Of a DNA stretch of 64,000 nucleotides, positions 9,524 to 18,476 are shown one piece after another. The translations under genes and the position numbers were made by a program. Source of the DNA: Haloferula sp. BvORR071. Lineage in GTDB: Bacteria > Verrucomicrobiota > Verrucomicrobiia > Verrucomicrobiales > Akkermansiaceae. Positions within the stretch are counted from its first letter, which is position 1, and the number at the start of each line of letters is the position of its first letter. The stretch covers positions 62,001-126,000 of the forward strand of contig NZ_BATP01000060.1 in assembly GCF_000739615.1 (NCBI RefSeq), in the 5' to 3' direction. The notes below the pieces were generated by a model. That model did no database searches and was not told the origin of the DNA. It saw only the letters and a list, made by a program, of their open reading frames with translations.

Positions 9524-9545
9524 TTTCTTTTCTGTCTGCAATGGA

Positions 9546-12500
9546 ATGAAAGCCCGCCTTCCATTCCACGAATTCCACGCCCGCTCGGCCTTCTCCTTCC
9601 TGCGTGGTGCGAGTGATCCGGAGACCCTGATGGAACGCGCAGCCAACATCGGCCTGACGACTGTGGCCATCACCGATCACGAAGGTTACTATGGTTCGGC
9701 GCGCGCTTATCATGAAGCGCAGAAGCGCGGCATTCGCGCCATCACCGGGGCCACTTTGGAGATCGATGACGCGCATGTGCCGGTGCTTTGCGCCACCCGT
9801 GATGGCTATCGCACACTCTCCCGCCACCTTACCAATCGCCACTTGAAGGAAGCCGTCGCCCATGACGAAATGAACCGCGGCGACCTGATCGCTCTGACTG
9901 GTGACCGCGAAGGGCCTGTGATCCGTCAGCTCCTCCGCGATAACCGGGAGGCGGCCCTGCTGGCGGCGCGCAGCCTCATCCACACCTTCGGTTACGGGAA
10001 TGTTTATGTGGAAATCCTTCGCCATGGCCTGCGCGACGATGCCAAGCTGAACCGTTGTCTCATCGATCTTGCCCGCCAGCTGCGTCTGCCGCTTCTGGCG
10101 AGCAATGCCCCCCTGTATGCGGTCCGCGAAAACCGCCTGCTCGCGGATGCCTTCACCTGTTTGCGACATCACACTTCGCTTGATGCCGCCGGCCTCTTGT
10201 TAGAACCGAATGGCGAGCGTCATCTGAAATCGCCAGCCCAGATGGCCCAGCTCTTCGCCGATCTACCGGAAGCCTTGGAGAACACGCAGGCACTCTCGGA
10301 TCGGATCGACTTCACCTTGGAGAAGCTGGGCTACGAGTTTCCTGCTTTCGCTGATGAGAGCGGACGTCTCATGACCCTTCCGGAGCAGACGGAATACTTG
10401 AAATGGAAATGTGAGGAAGGGCTTCACCGGCGCTATACGGATATTACTCCCGAGATCCGCGCCACACTGAAGAAGGAGATCTCCTTGATCGGGAAGCTGG
10501 AGCTCTCCGGCTACTTCCTCATCGTCCAGGATATCGTGAGATATGCCCGTGACGAAGGCATCCTCTGCCAGGGCCGGGGTTCCGCGGCGAATTCGGTGGT
10601 CTGCTACGTCTTGGGCATCACCAGCATTGATGCGGTTGCCCAAAAGTTGGTTTTTGAACGCTTTCTCTCCGAAGGGCCGACCAAGAAGGAATACAAGTCT
10701 TGGCCGGACATCGACATCGACTTCCCCTCCGGCGACCAACGCGAGAAGGTCATCCAATACGTCTTCAAGAAGTATGGCGCGCGCGGGGCTGCCATGACGG
10801 CCAATGTGATCACCTATCGCGGCAAATCGGCATTCCGAGAAATGTCCAAGGTTCTGGGTTTTCCTCCATCCATTGCCGATCGCTTTTCCTCCTTGGGTAG
10901 CACTCCTTACCATTGGAAACGCTCGGATGATGCGCCTCCTCCAACTGCTGAAGAAATTGAAGCCGAGCGGCAGGATGCCTTCGAGGGACAGATGGCCAAC
11001 CTGCTACCTCCGTCTCATCCCCGGCTGATGGCTCTGAATAAACTCTATCATGCCGTTCTCGGGCTGCCGCGGCATCTTGGCCAGCACTCCGGCGGCATGG
11101 TAATCTGCAATCAAGGCTTGGATGAGGTTGTGCCCATTCAGCCTGCCAGTATGCTTGGCCGTACCATTGTGCAGTGGGACAAGGACGACTGCGAGGACTT
11201 GGGCTTGGTGAAGATCGATCTGCTAGGTCTTGGCATGCTCGCGGCAATGGAAAACATGATTGAGGTCCGCCGCCGAAAGGAGCCGGATTTCGAGTTGGCT
11301 GGAATCAACCTTGAAGACAAGAGCGTCTATGACCTCATGCAACGGTCCGACACTGTCGGCACCTTCCAAGTCGAGTCACGGGCCCAGATGGCCACGCTTT
11401 CGATTTTGCAGCCAGCCTCCTTCTATGAAGTGGCCATCCAAGTGGCGATCGTTCGTCCGGGTCCGATTGTCGGCGGACTGTTGCATCCTTATTTGAGGCG
11501 AAGAAAGGGTGTCGAGAAAGCGGACTGGATTCACCCCTCATTCGAGCCGGTTCTGAAGCGCACCTTGGGCGTGCCTTTATTCCAAGAGCAGGTTCTCAAG
11601 ATGGCTGAGATCATTGCGGGTTTCACTGGCAATGAAGCCGCCCAATTGCGGAAGGCGATGTCCTTCAACCGCTCGGACAAGCGGATGCGCGAAGTCACTG
11701 ACAAGCTCCGCGAGCGGATGAAAGAACGAGCTGTTTCCAAGGAAGTGCAGGACAAAGTCGTCGATGCCGTCGGCAACTTCGCCCTCTACGGCTTCCCTGA
11801 AAGCCACGCCCTTTCCTTCGCCTCCATCGCCTACTGGTCCTGTTGGTTCAAGGTCCACGAACCCGCGGCCTTCTACACTGGCTTGCTCAATAACCAGCCG
11901 ATGGGTTTCTACTCTGCGCACTCCTTGATCCAGGATGCGAAGCGTCACGGAGTCCAAGTCCTTCCGGCCTCCTGTCTCCACAGTCTCGTCACGACCGAGG
12001 TCGTGGAGAAGATGAGCATCCGCCTCGGTCTGCATCGCCTGCGCGGGATCTCTAATGAGACCCAGGAAAAGATCGTCGTGGAGAGAAACAAGAGCCAATT
12101 CGATTCCCTGCAGGACTTTCTCTTCCGCGTCGCGCCGAACGCCAAGGAACGCCGTATTCTCGCCAAGTCCGGAGCCCTGAACGAACTCCCCAAGGTCGAG
12201 CATCGTCGCAAGGCAATGTGGCAAGTCGAACTGCCACTCTACGGTGATCTGTTAGAGAGCTCGGCGCGGATCGCGGAAGGAGACCGCGAAGTGCTCTCCG
12301 CCATGAGCATGCCAGAGCGCCTCGCCTCCGACCTCGCGATCCAAGGTGCCTCCACCGGCCCGCATCCCATGAAACTCTGGCGCCCCAGTCATCCTGAGCT
12401 GAAGCTGGTGAATGCCCGCGATCTTCAAAACCTGGCTCACGGCATGTCCGTGAGGGTAGGGGGCTTGGTCATCTGCCGCCAACGCCCCAGCACTGCCAAA

Positions 12501-12728
12501 GGCCATTGCTTCATCTCCCTCGAAGACGAGACCGGCATCTCCAATCTCTTCGTCAAAAAAGAGAACTTCCAGCGTCAGCGCCTTACCATCGTCAGCGAGC
12601 CCTTCCTGATGGCTGCCGGCCGCGTGCAAGTCTCCGAAGGCGGCCAACGCACCATCTTCGTCGACGAAGTTTTCCCCCTGCCCGGAGCTGAACCGGTCCA
12701 TGCTACAGACTCCCACGACTTCCACTAA
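9546..12728 (+). CDS. dnaE2: Error-prone DNA polymerase III alpha subunit DnaE2
   Basis: 1060 residues, the usual DnaE2 length, from the ATG at 9546 (M-K-A-R-L-P-F-H-E-F-H-A-R-S); the longer frame runs back through the inverted repeat and was rejected. N-terminal PHP domain (I-T-D-H-E-G-Y-Y-G), catalytic motif P-D-I-D-I-D-F at about 387-393, helix-hairpin-helix region, and a C-terminal OB fold (V-G-G-L-V-I-C-R-Q-R, then G-H-C-F-I-S-L-E-D-E-T-G). The tau-binding C-terminus of replicative DnaE is absent, as in DnaE2. It carries out translesion synthesis in the SOS mutasome with ImuA and ImuB. Confidence 0.95.
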   Translation: MKARLPFHEFHARSAFSFLRGASDPETLMERAANIGLTTVAITDHEGYYGSARAYHEAQKRGIRAITGATLEIDDAHVPVLCATRDGYRTLSRHLTNRHLKEAVAHDEMNRGDLIALTGDREGPVIRQLLRDNREAALLAARSLIHTFGYGNVYVEILRHGLRDDAKLNRCLIDLARQLRLPLLASNAPLYAVRENRLLADAFTCLRHHTSLDAAGLLLEPNGERHLKSPAQMAQLFADLPEALENTQALSDRIDFTLEKLGYEFPAFADESGRLMTLPEQTEYLKWKCEEGLHRRYTDITPEIRATLKKEISLIGKLELSGYFLIVQDIVRYARDEGILCQGRGSAANSVVCYVLGITSIDAVAQKLVFERFLSEGPTKKEYKSWPDIDIDFPSGDQREKVIQYVFKKYGARGAAMTANVITYRGKSAFREMSKVLGFPPSIADRFSSLGSTPYHWKRSDDAPPPTAEEIEAERQDAFEGQMANLLPPSHPRLMALNKLYHAVLGLPRHLGQHSGGMVICNQGLDEVVPIQPASMLGRTIVQWDKDDCEDLGLVKIDLLGLGMLAAMENMIEVRRRKEPDFELAGINLEDKSVYDLMQRSDTVGTFQVESRAQMATLSILQPASFYEVAIQVAIVRPGPIVGGLLHPYLRRRKGVEKADWIHPSFEPVLKRTLGVPLFQEQVLKMAEIIAGFTGNEAAQLRKAMSFNRSDKRMREVTDKLRERMKERAVSKEVQDKVVDAVGNFALYGFPESHALSFASIAYWSCWFKVHEPAAFYTGLLNNQPMGFYSAHSLIQDAKRHGVQVLPASCLHSLVTTEVVEKMSIRLGLHRLRGISNETQEKIVVERNKSQFDSLQDFLFRVAPNAKERRILAKSGALNELPKVEHRRKAMWQVELPLYGDLLESSARIAEGDREVLSAMSMPERLASDLAIQGASTGPHPMKLWRPSHPELKLVNARDLQNLAHGMSVRVGGLVICRQRPSTAKGHCFISLEDETGISNLFVKKENFQRQRLTIVSEPFLMAAGRVQVSEGGQRTIFVDEVFPLPGAEPVHATDSHDFH

Positions 12729-12770
12729 AGCACCCTCTTGCAATTTCTAAAGATCGATTTACATTCAATA

Positions 12771-13373
12771 ATGACGAATGAACAGCTCCTCTTGCCGGGA
12801 ATGGATTTTCGTGAGACCGCGTCATCCATCGACAATCTCTTCATCGGCTTTTTCCCCGATGGGCTTCACGCCAAGAGGACGGCGGACCTCGGCGTTGAAT
12901 TGGGGAAACTGCAGGGCCTTCACGGCAAGTTCCGCCGTGCCGATCTTCTGCACATCACGCTCTGCAAAATCGGCACCTACCGCAACGGCCTGCGTGAAGA
13001 CCACCTGAACGCGGCCAAGCAGGTTTGTGGAAACGTGGCCGCCGTTTCGTGTCCCATTGAGATCCACTTCGACCGCGTGATGACCTTCCAAGGAGGAGAG
13101 GGTCGGCATCCCTTTGTGCTCTGTGGTCACGACCACGATCCCGAGCTACACGCCATCCACGATTTGCTACTCCGTGGCTTGGTGAAGTTGGGCCTCCCCA
13201 TCGGAGCGAACTCCAACTTCAACCCTCACCTCACCTTGGCCTATGCCAAGGAGCGGATGCATGAAGTGCCCGTCAAACCCATCCGCTGGACCGCGGGCGA
13301 ACTTTGCCTCGTCCACAGTCTGGTGGGAAAAAGCCAATACCGCATCCTCGGCCGTTGGCCGCTTTTCGGCTGA
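12771..13373 (+). CDS. 2'-5' RNA ligase / LigT-like (2H phosphoesterase) protein
   Basis: 200 residues from the ATG at 12771 (a TTG at 12738 is in frame). Two H-x-T motifs, H-I-T-L at 60-63 and H-L-T-L at 152-155, are spaced as in the 2H phosphoesterase superfamily (LigT, ThpR). The family joins or hydrolyses 2',3'-cyclic or 2'-5' RNA linkages; the substrate here is unknown. The gene follows dnaE2 by 42 nt on the same strand without a visible terminator, so it is probably co-transcribed with the SOS operon. Homologues are sometimes found beside DNA-repair genes, but a role in repair is inference. Confidence 0.82.
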   Translation: MTNEQLLLPGMDFRETASSIDNLFIGFFPDGLHAKRTADLGVELGKLQGLHGKFRRADLLHITLCKIGTYRNGLREDHLNAAKQVCGNVAAVSCPIEIHFDRVMTFQGGEGRHPFVLCGHDHDPELHAIHDLLLRGLVKLGLPIGANSNFNPHLTLAYAKERMHEVPVKPIRWTAGELCLVHSLVGKSQYRILGRWPLFG

Positions 13374-13507
13374 GCCTGGCGGAGGCGGAGAGCTCGACTC
13401 ATGGCGAAATCGCTGGAAGCGGTCGCCAAGTCTGATATGCATGCGGTTTGCTTGGGATAACTCCGCTTGGGGTGTCCCGCGCATTCAGGGTGACCCCCTC
13501 GAGTCTC

Positions 13508-14341
13508 ATGCTTTCTGTTAGAAGCCTTCAGGTTCTGATCGTCGTGCAGTTCGGTGTGATCGCCTTTCTACTGCTCCGGCCTGCGCCCGCGGCATCGGCG
13601 GAGCCCCAGGGCTCGTGGGTTGGGACGCTTGCAAAATCCGCCAACTCAACCGCCGAAGCGCAAGCGAGCGGCAAAAAGACGCCTGCACCCGATCCGGACG
13701 AACGCGGCGCAAAGCAGACACGTCGTCTTTCTCACGCCGCGCAACTACAACAGGAAGAGCGCGACCTCTACCTCGGGAAAGCCGAGGCTCCCGATGCGGC
13801 CCCCTTTCGTCTCTTGGGCTCGGGGAAGGAAGTGCCCACTGCTGCCCTCGTTTTCGCCGGGCTGACGGAGAAGGACCGGCCCGCGCTTGAAAAAGCGGTC
13901 CGCAAGCTTTGGTCCACCATGGACCAAGGCCTCGCCGCCCAGGCCGTTCAGGACCAGAATGCCGCTGCAGAAGGCAAGGTGGTTTTCACCATCCCGGCCG
14001 ACGATGTCGGTGGAAACGCGGCGATCGCCAGCTTCCGCGATGAGATGAGCGCGCAGTTCGGGGCGGAAGCTGCGGAGAAGCTTTTGAAGGGTCTGCACCA
14101 TCGCGCGTACTTCGGATCATTCGGCCGGGCCAATATTCGCATTGAGCTCTCTGAGGCGCCGGGATCTGGCAATGGAATCCAGACCATGATCATTTACAAA
14201 ACGACCGATCCTGAAACCGGTGACCTTGTAAACGGAGGCGGGGGGCCTTTGAAGGAACAAGAGTCTTTCAGCAAGGCAATGGGCAAGGCGACCTACGACA
14301 GGATTCTCGCTGCACAGGCCGCAATCTCAGTCTCGAAATAG
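13508..14341 (+). CDS. Membrane-anchored protein, paralogue A
   Basis: 277 residues from the ATG at 13508. One N-terminal membrane segment (L-Q-V-L-I-V-V-Q-F-G-V-I-A-F-L-L-L-R-P, residues 7-25), a low-complexity linker, a basic helical stretch, then a conserved C-terminal domain with L-T-E-K-D-R-P-A-L-E-K-A-V, V-V-F-T-I-P-A-D-D and F-R-D-E-M-S-A-Q-F-G-A-E-A-A-E-K-L-L-K-G. The next gene repeats this architecture. Family not recognised. A periplasmic domain held by an uncleaved anchor is inferred. Confidence 0.8.
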   Translation: MLSVRSLQVLIVVQFGVIAFLLLRPAPAASAEPQGSWVGTLAKSANSTAEAQASGKKTPAPDPDERGAKQTRRLSHAAQLQQEERDLYLGKAEAPDAAPFRLLGSGKEVPTAALVFAGLTEKDRPALEKAVRKLWSTMDQGLAAQAVQDQNAAAEGKVVFTIPADDVGGNAAIASFRDEMSAQFGAEAAEKLLKGLHHRAYFGSFGRANIRIELSEAPGSGNGIQTMIIYKTTDPETGDLVNGGGGPLKEQESFSKAMGKATYDRILAAQAAISVSK

Positions 14342-14350
14342 CAGGCAGCC

Positions 14351-15172
14351 ATGTCGAACGCTAACAAACTTCTGGTCGTGGCGATCCTTCAGTTTGGCGT
14401 GATCGTTTTCCTGTTGCTGCGTCCCGCGGTGACAGGGGCCACACAGCCCCAAGTCTCGCAGGCCCGCATGCCGCCCAAATCGATGCGTCCCGCCGAAGTC
14501 CTCGGCGAGCCGATCTCCGAGGCGGAAGCCGAGCGGCTTGCTGATGAAGTCAGGGAAAAAAACATGCTTGCCTACCGAGCCCAACAGGCACGGAGAGCCC
14601 AGCGGGACCGCTATCTCGGAAGGTCCAGAGATCCCGAAGCCGCTCGCTTCGATTTGCTCTGGGCCGAGGCCGGGCCGACTGAGGCCCTGAAGGCTGTTGG
14701 CCTAAGTGACAACGATCGTCCTGCCCTTGAGAAGAGCATCCGTAATCTCCGGGACAAGATGGATACCGCCTTCGCAGCCCGAGCCGTCCTCGACGAAGAG
14801 GCTGCGGCCAAGGGCAAGGTGGTTTACAGGGTTCCCGCAGACGACGCCGCAGGCACCGCCGCCATCTCTCAATTCCGCGATGAGCTTACCGCCCAATTCG
14901 GAAAGGAAGCTGCGGAGAAGCTGCTGAAGGGATTCCATCCGACTCGCTACTTCGGCGGATTCGGCCGGATGGACCTCCGAATGGAGCTTTCCGAAGGCCC
15001 GGCTGCCACTGGCGGTATCACTGCGAAGATCATCTATCAAAACTCGGATCCCGAAACCGGCGAGGAATTCCGCGGCGGCAGCGGCCCGGCTGAAAGCTTT
15101 GCTTTCGCCAACGGCAAGGCAATCGTCGACAAGATGCTGGCCAAGAAAGCAGAACTCTCGGGCTCAAGGTAG
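14351..15172 (+). CDS. Membrane-anchored protein, paralogue B
   Basis: 273 residues, starting 9 nt after paralogue A. Same plan: anchor (V-V-A-I-L-Q-F-G-V-I-V-F-L-L-L-R-P, about 9-25), charged helical linker, and a C-terminal domain with L-S-D-N-D-R-P-A-L-E-K-S-I, V-V-Y-R-V-P-A-D-D and F-R-D-E-L-T-A-Q-F-G-K-E-A-A-E-K-L-L-K-G. Both copies end in an I-I-Y-x-x-x-D-P-E-T-G motif. The conserved blocks line up along the whole C-terminal half, so this is a tandem gene duplication. Function unknown. Confidence 0.82.
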   Translation: MSNANKLLVVAILQFGVIVFLLLRPAVTGATQPQVSQARMPPKSMRPAEVLGEPISEAEAERLADEVREKNMLAYRAQQARRAQRDRYLGRSRDPEAARFDLLWAEAGPTEALKAVGLSDNDRPALEKSIRNLRDKMDTAFAARAVLDEEAAAKGKVVYRVPADDAAGTAAISQFRDELTAQFGKEAAEKLLKGFHPTRYFGGFGRMDLRMELSEGPAATGGITAKIIYQNSDPETGEEFRGGSGPAESFAFANGKAIVDKMLAKKAELSGSR

Positions 15173-15344
15173 CGGATCGATCTCGCTGCTGGGTGGCAGC
15201 GCGGCATACCAAGACACTCTGCTGAAATTTCCGCTAGTCGCCAAAATTGAAGCATTGATGTGATCCGCCATCGCAACCGCAGGGTGACATTCCGGTTTCA
15301 CCTTGAAGTCCCGGATTCCCGCGCAAGCCTTACCCTTTCTCCTC

Positions 15345-15821
15345 ATGGCTACGATCACCCGACTCCACATCAATGGCCGTGACGCCGCGCTTCAGGCGGA
15401 TGGCGAGCGGATCCTGCTCAGTGTCCTCCGCGATGACCTCGGGCTCACCGGCTGCAAGCCGGGTTGCGGCGAAGGCCAGTGCGGGGCTTGCACGGTTTTA
15501 ATCGATGGTCTGCCGATCCGCTCCTGCCAGATGCCCGCAGGCGCGGTGGGTGAAGCCAAGATCCGCACGGTCGAAGGTTTGGAAAAGGATGGGCACCTGC
15601 ATCCCGTCCAGCAGGCCTTCCTCGATGCCGATGCGCTGCAATGCGGCTACTGCACCTGCGGCATGCTGATGTCCGCGGTGGCCTTGTTGGAGGCCCACCC
15701 GCAACCAACTGAAGAACAATTCCTCTCCGCCATGGATGGCAATATCTGCCGCTGTGGTGTCTATAACCGCATTCGCGATGCTGTCCGGATCGCTTCCGAA
15801 ACCCTCGCCAAGAAGGACTGA
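15345..15821 (+). CDS. Isoquinoline 1-oxidoreductase-type small subunit, two [2Fe-2S] clusters
   Basis: 158 residues. The plant-type [2Fe-2S] ligands are C41, C46, C49 and C61 (G-C-G-E-G-Q-C-G-A-C). The second all-helical cluster uses C100, C103, C135 and C137 (C-G-Y-C and N-I-C-R-C-G). This is the electron-transfer subunit of the xanthine oxidase family of molybdenum hydroxylases, IorA type. The ATG at 15345 was chosen because the first beta strand of the ferredoxin domain begins immediately after it. It precedes the large subunit by 3 nt. Confidence 0.93.
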   Translation: MATITRLHINGRDAALQADGERILLSVLRDDLGLTGCKPGCGEGQCGACTVLIDGLPIRSCQMPAGAVGEAKIRTVEGLEKDGHLHPVQQAFLDADALQCGYCTCGMLMSAVALLEAHPQPTEEQFLSAMDGNICRCGVYNRIRDAVRIASETLAKKD

Positions 15822-15824
15822 GCG

Positions 15825-17885
15825 ATGAAGACCCTTGAGCCGCTCGCATTCGACCGCCGCTATTTCTTCAAGCTGTTGGGCGGCGGCATTTTCGTTGCCT
15901 TTTGCTCGCCCGCGCTCCGCGCCCAAGAGAGCGGGAGGGGTGGCGGTGGCCGTCGGGGAGGCCCGCAGAGGCCGATGGAAGTCAGCGCCTGGCTGCACAT
16001 CGGTGAGGATGGTGCGGTGCAGGTCTTCACCGGCAAGACCGAGGTCGGGCAGAACATCCGCACTTCCCTGAGCCAAGCCGTGGCCGAGGAGTTGCAGGTG
16101 CCGATTTCCGCGATCCGCATGTTGATGGCAGATACCGATCTGGTGCCCTTTGACATGGGCACCTTCGGTAGTCGCACCACGCCGGATATGGCGTTGCACC
16201 TGCGTAAGGTCGCCGCCGCGGCGCGGGAGGCATTGATCGATCTCGCCGTGAAGGAGTGGGGCTTCACCGACAGGCACGTTCGCGCCGTGGATGGCCGCGT
16301 GATCTATGAGCGCATTCCTGGTCAAGTGGAGAAGAGCACCGGCTATGGCGAACTCCTCAAGGGCCAGAAGCTCGCGGCCACGGTCACAGAGCAGACCAAG
16401 CTCAAACCCGCCAGCGAATGGAAAGTCGCCGGCACCCCGGTGCCAAAGGTCGATGGCCGTGAATTCGTCACCGGCAGGCACCACTACACCACCGACATGT
16501 CCTTGCCCGGCATGCTGCATGGCAAGGTGCTCCGGGCCCCCGCCTACGGCGCGAAGCTTAAGTCGCTGGATGACTCGCAGGCCAAGGCCATGGAAGGGGT
16601 CAGCATCGTAAGCGATGGCGATTTCGTCGGCGTGACTGCACCCAATCCCGCCACCGCAACCAAGGCCATCGAGGCCCTGGTTGCGGAGTGGGAAGGCGGC
16701 GGCGGTCCGTCTAACAAGGAACTCTGGGACATCCTCAAGAACGACATCGACCGCGGCGAACAAGGCGCGAAAATCGATGAAGCCTTGGCTGCCGCCGGGC
16801 ATAAGCTGGAGCAGACCTGCCACATCAACTACATCGCCCACTGTCCGCTGGAGACGCGAGCTGGCCTTGCGGAGTGGAAGGATGGCAAGCTCACCGTCTG
16901 GACCGGCACGCAGCGGCCCTTCGGCGTGAAGGATGAATTGGTGAGTGCCTTCTCACTTCCCCCGGACAAGGTCCGCGTGATCGTCCCCGACACCGGTTCC
17001 GGCTACGGCGGCAAGCACAGCGGTGAGGCGGCAGTGGAGGCCGCACGCTTGGCGAAAGCCGTCGGCAAGCCGGTGAAGCTGGCCTGGACTCGCGAGGAGG
17101 AGTTTCGCTGGGCTTACCTCCGGCCTGCCGCGTTGATTGAGGTGAAAGCCGCCATCGATGACCAGGGCAAGCTCAGCGCATGGGAATTCCACAGCCACAA
17201 CCCCGGCGGCGCGGCGCTCGAAACACCCTACGCGGTGCCGGTGAAGCTCGTGCGTAGCCACGGCAGCAAGTCACCCCTTCGTCAGGGCTCGTACCGCGGA
17301 CTCGCCGCTTCCGCGAATAACTTCGCCCGCGAGACCGCCATGGACGAACTCGCCGCGATAGCCGGACTTGATTCCCTCGAATTTCGCCTGCGGAACCTGG
17401 AAGATGAACGCCTGAGCGCCGTCTTGAAGGCCGTTGCGGAGCGCTTCGGCTGGAAGGATCGCAAGGGGCACTGCGGGATCGCCTGCGGCATCGATAAGGG
17501 TGGCTATGTCGCAAACTGCGTGGAACTCGAGGTAAAGGGCGGGGATGTGCAGTTGAAGCGTATCGTCGCGGCCTTCGAGTGCGGCGCGGTCGTGAATCCG
17601 TTGCACCTTAAGAACCAGATCGAGGGCAGTATCGTCATGGGCCTTGGCGGTGCGCTCTCCGAAGCGATCCAGTTTGCGGACGGCAAGATCCTGAACCCGA
17701 GGTTTTCCCAATACAGGGTCCCGCGCTTCTCCGATGTGCCGCCGATCGAGATCATCCTTCTCGACCGCAAGGACCTGCCCTCCGCCGGGGCTGGGGAGTG
17801 CCCGATCATGGCCATCGCCCCGGCCATTGCCGGCGCGATCCATGCCGCGACCGGCGAACGCCGCCGGGCGATGCCGATGCTATAG
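15825..17885 (+). CDS. Molybdopterin-dependent aldehyde/isoquinoline oxidoreductase large subunit (IorB type)
   Basis: 686 residues. A Tat-like leader (D-R-R-Y-F-F-K-L-L-G-G-G, residues 10-21) suggests export. The body is a xanthine-dehydrogenase family catalytic subunit with G-K-T-E-V-G-Q-N, the second-domain marker G-S-G-Y-G-G-K-H and a C-terminal G-A-G-E-C-P-I-M-A-I-A-P-A-I with the base glutamate. IorB-like enzymes hydroxylate N-heterocycles or oxidise aldehydes and pass electrons through the small subunit. No FAD subunit or cytochrome partner is adjacent. Substrate unknown. Confidence 0.92.
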   Translation: MKTLEPLAFDRRYFFKLLGGGIFVAFCSPALRAQESGRGGGGRRGGPQRPMEVSAWLHIGEDGAVQVFTGKTEVGQNIRTSLSQAVAEELQVPISAIRMLMADTDLVPFDMGTFGSRTTPDMALHLRKVAAAAREALIDLAVKEWGFTDRHVRAVDGRVIYERIPGQVEKSTGYGELLKGQKLAATVTEQTKLKPASEWKVAGTPVPKVDGREFVTGRHHYTTDMSLPGMLHGKVLRAPAYGAKLKSLDDSQAKAMEGVSIVSDGDFVGVTAPNPATATKAIEALVAEWEGGGGPSNKELWDILKNDIDRGEQGAKIDEALAAAGHKLEQTCHINYIAHCPLETRAGLAEWKDGKLTVWTGTQRPFGVKDELVSAFSLPPDKVRVIVPDTGSGYGGKHSGEAAVEAARLAKAVGKPVKLAWTREEEFRWAYLRPAALIEVKAAIDDQGKLSAWEFHSHNPGGAALETPYAVPVKLVRSHGSKSPLRQGSYRGLAASANNFARETAMDELAAIAGLDSLEFRLRNLEDERLSAVLKAVAERFGWKDRKGHCGIACGIDKGGYVANCVELEVKGGDVQLKRIVAAFECGAVVNPLHLKNQIEGSIVMGLGGALSEAIQFADGKILNPRFSQYRVPRFSDVPPIEIILLDRKDLPSAGAGECPIMAIAPAIAGAIHAATGERRRAMPML

Positions 17886-17958
17886 ACCGGAGCCAAGGCT
17901 CGCTGAGGGAACGCTTTCCGTCTTTCCAAGGGGCAGCCGACTTGCTTGACCTTGTTGC

Positions 17959-18384
17959 GTGAATCTTTGCCTTCGCTGGGCTTTACTGTCCGTTCTAATC
18001 CTTTGTGGCGGGATTGCCTGCCGGTCGAAGGAGCTGAGCGAATCCATTTCCGGTTCGACGCGGGCGAGTGGCTACTATTCCTGCGAGGTCTACGCTTTTG
18101 GAGGGCGCCCTCCTTGTGTGGCCGTGATTTCCCGCACGAACCATGCGGATGGCATGTTGCAAACGGTGCTAACAGTGGGGGAGTTGCGGGTCGACGGGAT
18201 GAAAGTGACCGACGACGGCAAGCTGACCGTTCACTGGAAGCAGGGTAAGATTCATCGGCAGACGGTGCTTGAAAGTGGGTCTTTGTATGATGCGCTGAGA
18301 TCCTCCGGCAAATCGGCTGGAAAAGCGCTGGGACCGATCGATACAGGCCTGCTGGATGCCTTTTTTGCGGAGCACGCGAAGTAG
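17959..18384 (+). CDS. Small lipoprotein, hypothetical
   Basis: 141 residues from a GTG at 17959. A signal peptide ends in the lipobox G-G-I-A-C with the lipid-bearing Cys at 21, so an outer- or inner-membrane lipoprotein is expected. The mature part (G-Y-Y-S-C-E-V-Y-A-F-G-G, V-A-V-I-S-R-T-N) has no family I recognise. It lies 73 nt after the molybdenum enzyme; co-transcription is possible but unproven. Confidence 0.68.
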   Translation: MNLCLRWALLSVLILCGGIACRSKELSESISGSTRASGYYSCEVYAFGGRPPCVAVISRTNHADGMLQTVLTVGELRVDGMKVTDDGKLTVHWKQGKIHRQTVLESGSLYDALRSSGKSAGKALGPIDTGLLDAFFAEHAK

Positions 18385-18476
18385 CCGGGTCCCCGCTACG
18401 GGAAGGTTCCTGCCGCGGGTTGGCCGTTTCCGGGAATCACTTGAGCCGCGAGACCGCGATGGAGGAGCCGGCCGCT

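Noticed and set aside
9396-9545. Upstream extension of dnaE2 through the inverted repeat
   Set aside because: The added residues are only the translation of the palindrome. The ATG at 9546 gives the conserved N-terminus of the PHP domain.
15498-16841. 447-codon minus-strand frame
   Set aside because: Antisense to the molybdenum hydroxylase subunits, both of which have clear cofactor motifs.
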